Below, piece after piece: positions 58,432 to 64,000 of a stretch of DNA of 64,000 bases (position 1 is the stretch's first letter; each line of letters starts with the position of its first letter). Source of the DNA: Metapseudomonas otitidis (GTDB lineage Bacteria > Pseudomonadota > Gammaproteobacteria > Pseudomonadales > Pseudomonadaceae). Both the position numbers and the translations under genes were made by a program. The stretch lies in NCBI RefSeq assembly GCF_900111835.1, contig NZ_FOJP01000010.1:62001-126000 (forward strand), read 5' to 3'. Under the pieces are notes generated by a model. The model was not told the DNA's origin. It saw nothing but the letters and a program-made list of their open reading frames with translations, and searched no databases.

Positions 58432-59379
58432 TCAGCGGGTGTCGATCAGCGTCAGCCAGGGGCCGTAGCGCTCGATGCGGATTGGCAGGGTTTCCGCCAG
58501 TGCGGCAAGGGTGCGTTCGCTGTCGTCCAGGGGGAACACGCCCTGCACACGCAGGTCGCGTACTGCCGGGCTGACACGGATCAGCCCGGCACGGTAAGGG
58601 CGCAAAGCATCGACCACCGCCGCCAGGGGTTCGTCGAGCACGCTGAGGCGGCCCTCGACCCAGTCAGCCCGGAAGGCCTGGCCGCGAGGCAGTGGCTCGA
58701 TGCGCTGGTCGTGCAGCAGGGCGGCCTGGCCTTCAGTCATGTCCAGCGTGGTGCGGTTGGGCAGCGAGGCGCGCACGGCATGCTCCAGCACCACCACGCG
58801 GGTGGCCCCCGTCAGTTGCTCGACCAGGAAGCGTGTGCCGAGCGCACGGATCTCACCTTGAGCACTGCGCACAACGAAGGGGCGCGACGGGTCCGCTGCC
58901 ACCTGGACCACCAGGGCGCCCTGGTACAGGTGCAGCAGTCGATGCTCGGCGGAGGGGGCGAAATCGGCTGCGCTGCCGGCGTTCAGGTCCAGCTGGCTGC
59001 CATCAGCCAGGGTGAAATGGCGTCGTTCGCCGGTGCCGGTGCGCAGGCTTGCCATCAACGCCTGGCCTGGCTGGCTGCGGCCGCCGAGCCAGAGCCCGCC
59101 ACCGAGCAGGCCGATACCGACCAGGCTGCGCAGCAGGTCGCGGCGGCCTGGTTCGTGTTGCAGCAGGCTTTCGCGCAGGGCTTGGGGGGCTCGGCTCACG
59201 ATGTCGTAGTGGCCGCCCAGGCCGCGTTGCAATTGCGCCCAGGCGTGCGCATGGGCGGGCGCTTGCTCCAGCCACTGCTGGAACAGCGCCTGCTGGTGTG
59301 CGTCGGTGTGCCCGGTGCGCAGGCGCACCATCCAGGCGATGGCCTCTTCGGCGGCCGGAGCCAATGCGTCGCGGCTCAC
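58432..59379 (-). CDS. FecR-type anti-sigma factor
   Basis: The 315-residue FecR protein has an N-terminal sigma-binding part with FQQWLEQAPAHAHAWAQLQ, one membrane helix (about 85-101, LVGIGLLGGGLWLGG) and the periplasmic FecR domain GERRHFTLADGSQLDLNAGS. The GTG at 59379 overlaps the sigma stop (GTGA), which I favour; a GTG eight codons upstream is also possible. It follows the ECF sigma gene and precedes the TonB receptor by 92 bp. Similar in plan, not in detail, to the FecR protein at 4262. Confidence 0.85.
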   Translation of the reverse strand: MSRDALAPAAEEAIAWMVRLRTGHTDAHQQALFQQWLEQAPAHAHAWAQLQRGLGGHYDIVSRAPQALRESLLQHEPGRRDLLRSLVGIGLLGGGLWLGGRSQPGQALMASLRTGTGERRHFTLADGSQLDLNAGSAADFAPSAEHRLLHLYQGALVVQVAADPSRPFVVRSAQGEIRALGTRFLVEQLTGATRVVVLEHAVRASLPNRTTLDMTEGQAALLHDQRIEPLPRGQAFRADWVEGRLSVLDEPLAAVVDALRPYRAGLIRVSPAVRDLRVQGVFPLDDSERTLAALAETLPIRIERYGPWLTLIDTR

Positions 59380-59882
59380 GGCTGGGCCCCGCTCAGGTAG
59401 CACTGGCGCAGGGCCTGGGTCATGTAGCGGCCGACGGTGCGCTCGGAGACGTCCAGGCGCCGAGCTATCTCCGCGTAGCCGAGACCGTCGAGCTGGCTCA
59501 TGAGAAAGGCCTTCTTTACCGTCAGCGGCAGGCCGGCAAGGCTGCGGTCGATGGCGTGCAGGGCCTCCAGCAGCAGGTGGCTTTCCTCCGGGGAGGGCAC
59601 CAGTTCCTCCGGCAGCAGCATCAGCCGCTCCAGGTAGGCCTGCTCCAGGCGTTTGCGGCGGTGGCGATCGAAGATCAGTCGGCGAGCGATGGTGGAAAGG
59701 TAGGCACGGGGCTGTTCGATGCTGTCCGGGTCGACCCGCGCAGCGAGCAGCTGGCAGAAGGTTTCGGCTGCCGTGTCCTCGGCATCCGCGCGGTTACGCA
59801 ACTGCCGCTGCACGTGCTGCAGCAACCAGCGATGGTGGTCGCTGAAGAAGAAGCCCAGTTTGCTGGAGGAGGAGGCGGGCAA
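59376..59882 (-). CDS. ECF sigma factor, FecI type
   Basis: The 168-residue sigma factor has region 2 with AEDTAAETFCQLLAA and AYLSTIARRLIFDRHRRKR, and region 4 with YAEIARRLDVSERTVGRYMT. It starts at TTG, the only usable start after an in-frame stop 18 bases up. It probably drives the TonB receptor at 55937 in response to its ligand. A Fur-box-like site lies 17 bp upstream of the start. Confidence 0.85.
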   Translation of the reverse strand: MPASSSSKLGFFFSDHHRWLLQHVQRQLRNRADAEDTAAETFCQLLAARVDPDSIEQPRAYLSTIARRLIFDRHRRKRLEQAYLERLMLLPEELVPSPEESHLLLEALHAIDRSLAGLPLTVKKAFLMSQLDGLGYAEIARRLDVSERTVGRYMTQALRQCYLSGAQP

Positions 59883-59899
59883 GGGAGCGATCCGGGCTC

Positions 59900-59923
59900 A
59901 AATGAGAATGCGTCGCATCTTAT
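59900..59923 (-). promoter_or_regulatory. Fur-box-like palindrome upstream of the second FecI gene
   Basis: AAATGAGAATGCG followed by TCGCATCTTAT. Half-sites GAATGC and GCATC are inverted and close to those at 5765-5790. It lies 17 bp upstream of the sigma start, over the expected promoter. Confidence 0.62.
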
Positions 59924-60040
59924 CGGGGCCAGTGCCTGTTCCGCAATCACGGGAAGGCTGGGGGTGCTGCCGAGTACCCAGAGAAAACCCGGCGTGTGCC
60001 GGGTTTCCGTCCTGCATGCCTCACCAGGGTGGCGCTGCGA

Positions 60041-61048
60041 TCAGTTGTCCTTGCGGCGCTTGAGCTGATCCTTCAGCTGGGTCGGCACCTGCCGGATGAT
60101 CAGCATGTCGCGGCCCTCGTCGTACTCGATCTTCGAACCCAGCAGGTGAGCCTCGAAGCTGATGGACAGGCCCTCGGCACGGCCGGTGAAGCGCTGGAAC
60201 TGGCTGAGGGTGCGTTTGTCCGGCGGGATCTCCGGAGACAGGCCGTAGTCCTTGTTGCGGATGTGCTCGAAGAACGCACGCGGGCGGTCCTCGTCGATCA
60301 GCCCGGACAGTTCTTCCAGGGTGATGGCCTCGCCCAGCTTGGCCTGGGTGGTGGCGTAGTCCACCAGGGTCTTGGTCTTCTCGCGGGCCTGTTCCTCGGC
60401 CAGGTCCTCCTGCTCGACGAAGTCGCTGAAGGCCTTGAGCAGGGTGCGGGTCTCGCCGGGGGCGTCGACGCCTTCCTGGCAGCCGATGAAGTCGCGGAAG
60501 TAGTCCGAGACCTTCTTGCCGTTCTTGCCCTTGATGAAGGAGATGTACTGCTTGGACTGCGCGTTGTTGCGCCATTCCGAGAGGTTGATGCGTGCCGCCA
60601 GGTGCAACTGGCCCAGGTCCAGGTGGCGGGCGGGGGCCAGCTCCAGGGACTCGGTCACCGTCACCCCTTCGCTGTGGTGCAGCAGGGCGATGGCCAGGTA
60701 GTCGGTCATGCCCTGCTGGTAGTGGGCGAACAGCACGTGGCCGCCGGTGGAGAGGTTGGACTCGTCCATCAGCTTCTGCAGGTGCTCCGCCGCCTGGCGG
60801 GTGAAGGGCGCGAACTCGCCGCCTTCCAGGTAGGCCTTCAGCCAGCCGCTGAAGGGGTAGGCGCCGGACTCCTCGTGGAAGAAGCCCCAGGCCTTGCCCT
60901 GCTTGGCGTTGTAGCTGTCGTTGAGGTCGGCCAGCAGGTTCTCGATGGCCTTGGACTCGGCCAGCTCGCTGTCGCGCGCGTGCAGGGTGGAGGCGCTGCC
61001 GTCGGGCTTCTTGTCGATGAGGTGGACGATGCAATGGCGAATCGGCAT
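60041..61048 (-). CDS. ndpA: Nucleoid-associated protein NdpA/YejK
   Basis: The 335-residue protein starts [20 protein letters not shown] and contains [40 protein letters not shown] and [15 protein letters not shown]-like YFRDFIGC, all typical of YejK. It binds nucleoid DNA and topoisomerase IV. The ATG at 61048 matches the family start; the frame runs on upstream through a region unrelated to the gene. Single gene. Confidence 0.93.
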   Translation of the reverse strand: MPIRHCIVHLIDKKPDGSASTLHARDSELAESKAIENLLADLNDSYNAKQGKAWGFFHEESGAYPFSGWLKAYLEGGEFAPFTRQAAEHLQKLMDESNLSTGGHVLFAHYQQGMTDYLAIALLHHSEGVTVTESLELAPARHLDLGQLHLAARINLSEWRNNAQSKQYISFIKGKNGKKVSDYFRDFIGCQEGVDAPGETRTLLKAFSDFVEQEDLAEEQAREKTKTLVDYATTQAKLGEAITLEELSGLIDEDRPRAFFEHIRNKDYGLSPEIPPDKRTLSQFQRFTGRAEGLSISFEAHLLGSKIEYDEGRDMLIIRQVPTQLKDQLKRRKDN

Positions 61049-61177
61049 GGACGTATCCGGGAACGGTGGACGGGGCGACCGCTGGGGTCGGCTGAGGGGC
61101 GGAAGTCTAACAGGCTCCCGGCGCAACGGCGCGGCGGGTGGTCGTTTCGCGGGAGGGGTAACAAGGGGGCGGTAAAC

Positions 61178-61201
61178 GAAAACGCCCGCATGTGCGGGCG
61201 T
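61178..61201 (-). terminator. Rho-independent terminator of the repeat-protein gene
   Basis: On the minus strand: ACGCCCGC-ACAT-GCGGGCGT followed by TTTCGTTT. It lies 20 bp after the stop of the acidic-repeat gene. Confidence 0.82.
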
Positions 61202-61220
61202 CTTCCGGGGGCCGGACGCG

Positions 61221-61604
61221 CTATTCCTCGCGGTAGCCGTCGTTATCGCGGTCTTCATCCGTACCACCGAAACGAACGTCACGCTTGCCGTCGTTGTCGA
61301 TGTCCTCATCGGTGCCGCCGTACAGGGCATCGCGCCGCCCGTCGTTATCGCTGTCCTCGTCCGTGCCACCGAACTCGGCATCACGGCGCCCATCGTTGTC
61401 CAGGTCCTCGTCCGTGCCGCCGAAGCGGGCATCGCGGCGGCCATCATTGTCCAGATCCTCGTCCGTACCACCGTAGGTGGCATCGCGGTATCCGTCGTTA
61501 TCCACATCCTCGTCCATGGCATGGGCCGTCACCGCCCCCAGCGCCACCACGGTCAAAAGCACGCCCAACACACGTTTGGTGAAGACACCCGCTTTTGTCG
61601 CCAT
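61221..61604 (-). CDS. Secreted acidic protein of six 17-residue repeats
   Basis: The 127-residue protein has a signal peptide ([20 protein letters not shown] to AHA at 29). The rest is six repeats of the form D-E-D[11 protein letters not shown]/Y-G-G-T (about residues 31-127), very regular at the DNA level with a 51-bp period. D-x-D-N-D-G-x-x-D resembles calcium-binding loops of EF-hand and thrombospondin type-3 repeats, so Ca2+ binding is likely. No enzyme domain. The ATG at 61604 gives the best signal peptide. Single gene with a terminator after it. I do not recognise the family. Confidence 0.82.
   Translation of the reverse strand: MATKAGVFTKRVLGVLLTVVALGAVTAHAMDEDVDNDGYRDATYGGTDEDLDNDGRRDARFGGTDEDLDNDGRRDAEFGGTDEDSDNDGRRDALYGGTDEDIDNDGKRDVRFGGTDEDRDNDGYREE
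61225..61514 (-). repeat. 51-bp tandem coding repeat
   Basis: Six near-identical 51-bp units within the acidic-protein gene, for example the segment encoding [15 protein letters not shown] recurring every 51 bp. Differences fall mainly in the codon before DNDG and in the R-F/E-F/L-Y positions. Copy-number change by slippage is plausible. Confidence 0.88.
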
Positions 61605-61644
61605 CTCGTTTCTTCGCTCCTGAAGGAACCCGACGACTGCTACC

Positions 61645-61666
61645 CGGTTCACACCCCTGTGAACCG
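61645..61666. other. Perfect hairpin upstream of the repeat-protein gene
   Basis: A 9-bp stem CGGTTCACA/TGTGAACCG with a CCCC loop lies about 40 bp before the ATG of the acidic-repeat gene. It could be a 5' leader structure or a protein-binding palindrome (CGGTTCACA half-sites). The flanking DNA also holds a CGACGA/GCCGTCG pair further out. Confidence 0.5.
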
Positions 61667-61820
61667 ATGAGCCGTCGCGCAGTAGAACGCGGCCGCAGGC
61701 GCTGGTTCTGCCCGGTGCCGGGCATTATTCTTTTCAGCCTGTTTCGCGGATGAATCCGCTCTCACCTTGAGCGTGGCGCCACGTCAGCGTGGCGGCCCCG
61801 CCTGACCAGGGATGGTTCCG

Positions 61821-64000
61821 ATGACCGACATCGCCCTCGATCTACCCGCCCACCAGCGCGCCGAGCTGCTGCACGCCATCGAGGCGCTGGCCGACCGTGG
61901 CCTGTTCCTCCAGGCCCATGCCCTGGCCGGCCGCCTGGGTGACTACCGCCAATGGCGCGACCCCGCCGCCCTGGCGCTGGCCTGCCGCCTGGTCGGCCAC
62001 ATGGGCGCGCCGCGCCTGGCCGACGCCCTGGCCTGGCGCACCTACCGCCGCCACCCCGAATCCCCCGAGGCACGCCTGCGCTATGCGCGCTTCCTGCTCT
62101 CGCGTCGCGGGCAGTTCCGCGCCTGGCGCTTCGTCCAGGGGTTCGACGGCTGGCTGCCCGAGGCGCCGGAGCTGCGCGCCGAATGGCTGTCCTTCCTCGG
62201 TTACCTGCACGCGCTGCTGCGTGATTTCGACCGCAGCGCCGAATGCCACGCCGAAGCCGAGCGCCTGCTGCCCGGCGATCCGTGGTTGCCGGTGGAGCGC
62301 TCCTACAGCCTGGAGCAGGAGGACCGCTACGAAGAAGCCCTGGCCCTCTGCGAAGCCGTGCTCGCCGAACGCCCCGACTACCGCGGCGCCCAGCACCAGG
62401 CCGCGCAGCTGGAACTGCAGCTCGGCCGCGAGGACGCTGCCCTGGCGCGCCTGCGGGCCGATTGTGCGCGCAGCGAGAGCGCCAGCCTGTGTGCCCAGCT
62501 CACCGACCTGCTGATCGAACGCGAAGCCCTCGACGAGGCCGAGCACTGGCTGGCCCATGGCGAACAGCTGGCGCCGCTGATGGAGAAGGGCATGCGCGGC
62601 TGGTATGCCGCCCGCCGTTGCGACATCGCCTGCCTGCGCGGCGACCTGGCCGCCGGGCATCGCCTGGCCCTGGAGTCGGAGTCGCCGTTCTACCGCAAGG
62701 TCGCCGAGAACCTCGCCGAGCCCCAGGGCCGGCGCTGCCTGCTGCCGGTGCGCTTCGTCCGCCAGCACCACATGACCTGCGTACCGGCCACCCTCACCGC
62801 GCTGTCCGGTTACTGGGGCCGCCCCGTCGGCCACCTCGAAGTGGCCGAGGAGATCTGCTACGACGGCACCTCCCACCAGGCCGAGCGCGCCTGGGGCGAG
62901 CGCAACGGCTGGCTGGCCCGCGAGTTCACCGTGGACTGGGCCACCAGCCGTGCCCTGATCGACCGCGGCATCCCCTTCACCCTGACCCTGCAGTACACCG
63001 GCAGCGGCCACCTGCAGGCCGTGGTGGGCTACGACGAACCCCGTGGCACCCTGCTGATCCGCGACCCCGGCCAGGCCCACTTCGGCGAATCCCTCGCCGT
63101 CGGCCTGCTGGAGAGCCAGCGCCCCTCCGGCCCGCGCGGCATGCTCCTGCTGCCCCCCGAGGAAGCCCACCGGCTGGACGGGCTGGAACTGCCCGAAAGC
63201 GACGTGTGGGATCACTACTACCGCCTGGTCAGCGCCCTGGAAGTGCACGACCGCGAAGAGGCAGAGGCCGCCCTCCAGGCCCTGCGCCAAGCCGCGCCCG
63301 AGCACCGCCTGGCCTACCAGGGCCTGCGCGCCCTCGGCTGGTACGACGGCCGCGAGAGCCAGGTGCTGGAAGCCACCGAGGCGCTGCTGCAGCGCTTCCC
63401 CGAAGACGCCAACCTGATCCTCTCCAAGGCCACCTCGCTGTCCCAGCTGGAAAGCCGCGAAGTCCACCTCGACTGGCTCGCCCAGCACTGCCAGGAACGC
63501 TGGTGCGACCCCGTGCTGCTGGTGCGCTACACCAGCGTCCTCGGCGAAGACGGCCGCGACGCCCCCGAGGCCCGCCGCCTGCTGGCCCGCGTCCTGCGCC
63601 AGGCACCGACCAACGCCCTGGCCTGGAACGAACTGGCCAGCCAGCTGTGGAGCGCCGGCGAGCGCGAGGCGGCCTGCGACTACTACCGCATCGCCGCCTG
63701 CCTGCACGACACCAACGAAGGCTTCAGCGTCCAGTACTTCCGCGCCCTGCGCTTCCTCGGCCGGCAGGAGGAGGGCCTGGCCTTCCTGCGTCGCCGGCAG
63801 GCACGCCTGGGCAGCCTGGACGCCGGCCCGAGCCTGACCCTCGCCGAATGCCTGGAGGAGCTGGACTTCTCCCGCGAGTGCCGCGAGGTCCTGGAGCAGG
63901 CCGTCGAACAGCGCCCGCGCGACCCCGCGCTGCTGCTCAGCCTGGCCGACTTCTACGGGCGCATCGGCGAACTGGAGCTGAACCAGGCCCTGCTCGAACG
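61821..64000 (+). CDS. TPR / C39-like peptidase / TPR protein (3' end outside window)
   Basis: The frame is open from ATG 61821 to the end of the window, 726 codons visible, so the C-terminus is missing. Residues about 1-300 are helical repeats of TPR type (ADRGLFLQAHALAGRLGDYR; AERLLPGDPWLPVERSYSLE). A C39-like papain-fold peptidase domain follows (about 310-440): catalytic Cys320 in QHHMTCVPATLTAL, His397 in SGHLQAVVGYD and Asp415 in IRDPGQ. Then more TPR-like repeats continue to the end (AYQGLRALGWYDGRESQVLE). There is no signal peptide, so it is probably cytoplasmic. C39-type enzymes usually process double-glycine leader peptides, but the partner here is unknown. Confidence 0.82.
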   Translation, partial: MTDIALDLPAHQRAELLHAIEALADRGLFLQAHALAGRLGDYRQWRDPAALALACRLVGHMGAPRLADALAWRTYRRHPESPEARLRYARFLLSRRGQFRAWRFVQGFDGWLPEAPELRAEWLSFLGYLHALLRDFDRSAECHAEAERLLPGDPWLPVERSYSLEQEDRYEEALALCEAVLAERPDYRGAQHQAAQLELQLGREDAALARLRADCARSESASLCAQLTDLLIEREALDEAEHWLAHGEQLAPLMEKGMRGWYAARRCDIACLRGDLAAGHRLALESESPFYRKVAENLAEPQGRRCLLPVRFVRQHHMTCVPATLTALSGYWGRPVGHLEVAEEICYDGTSHQAERAWGERNGWLAREFTVDWATSRALIDRGIPFTLTLQYTGSGHLQAVVGYDEPRGTLLIRDPGQAHFGESLAVGLLESQRPSGPRGMLLLPPEEAHRLDGLELPESDVWDHYYRLVSALEVHDREEAEAALQALRQAAPEHRLAYQGLRALGWYDGRESQVLEATEALLQRFPEDANLILSKATSLSQLESREVHLDWLAQHCQERWCDPVLLVRYTSVLGEDGRDAPEARRLLARVLRQAPTNALAWNELASQLWSAGEREAACDYYRIAACLHDTNEGFSVQYFRALRFLGRQEEGLAFLRRRQARLGSLDAGPSLTLAECLEELDFSRECREVLEQAVEQRPRDPALLLSLADFYGRIGELELNQALLE

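Noticed and set aside
61842-63707. 621-codon minus-strand frame
   Set aside because: It is antisense to the TPR/C39 gene, whose own frame has a clear catalytic triad.

Overview
The window is a GC-rich bacterial chromosome segment that I read as Pseudomonas. The reasons are a complete alginate operon with the usual Pseudomonas gene order, a dauBAR D-arginine catabolism cluster beside rhlB, an aapJQMP amino-acid ABC transporter, two FecI/FecR iron cassettes, and intergenic palindromic repeats of the REP type. The species cannot be fixed from the sequence alone. No rRNA, tRNA, CRISPR array, prophage or insertion-sequence transposase was seen.

Left arm (1-12.8 kb). This starts inside a PepSY membrane protein, followed by a DUF3325-like protein, then a minus-strand ECF sigma / FecR / TonB-receptor cassette for an aerobactin-type siderophore with a Fur-box-like palindrome upstream. 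Next come two AraC-regulator / EamA-exporter modules (one with a cupin gene), a small membrane protein, a block of four 122-bp tandem repeats, an SDR oxidoreductase coupled to a membrane protein, and a membrane-anchored hypothetical protein.

Alginate operon (12.9-29.7 kb, minus strand). The order is algD-alg8-alg44-algK-algE-algG-algX-algL-algI-algJ-algF-algA, all apparently intact. AlgD and AlgA make GDP-mannuronate. Alg8 and Alg44 polymerise it under c-di-GMP control. AlgK, AlgX, AlgG, AlgL and AlgE form the periplasmic and outer-membrane machine. AlgI, AlgJ, AlgF and AlgX acetylate the polymer. A good AlgU-type promoter lies about 350 nt before algD. A 140-bp element with perfect 13-bp terminal inverted repeats sits between algF and algA, and a hairpin sits between algL and algI.

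Middle (30-47.5 kb). This holds yaaA, a secreted DUF2135-like/TPR protein next to a secreted NodB-type deacetylase, a PIN-PhoH ATPase, moaC-moaD-moaE, a 54-residue membrane protein, an amino-acid binding protein with the dauR/dauA/dauB cluster, rhlB, a membrane dipeptidase, a cyclic-nucleotide-binding-like/GGDEF protein, an acyl-CoA synthetase and a carboxylesterase.

Right arm (47.5-64 kb). The aapJQMP operon is preceded by an NtrC-like palindrome, a sigma-54-type promoter and a structured leader of about 300 nt. Then come a GlxA-like regulator, an NTF2-like protein, two glutathione S-transferase-like proteins with a GIY-YIG protein between them, a second TonB receptor / FecR / ECF sigma cassette, the nucleoid protein gene ndpA, a secreted acidic 17-residue-repeat protein, and a TPR/C39-peptidase-like protein that runs off the end.
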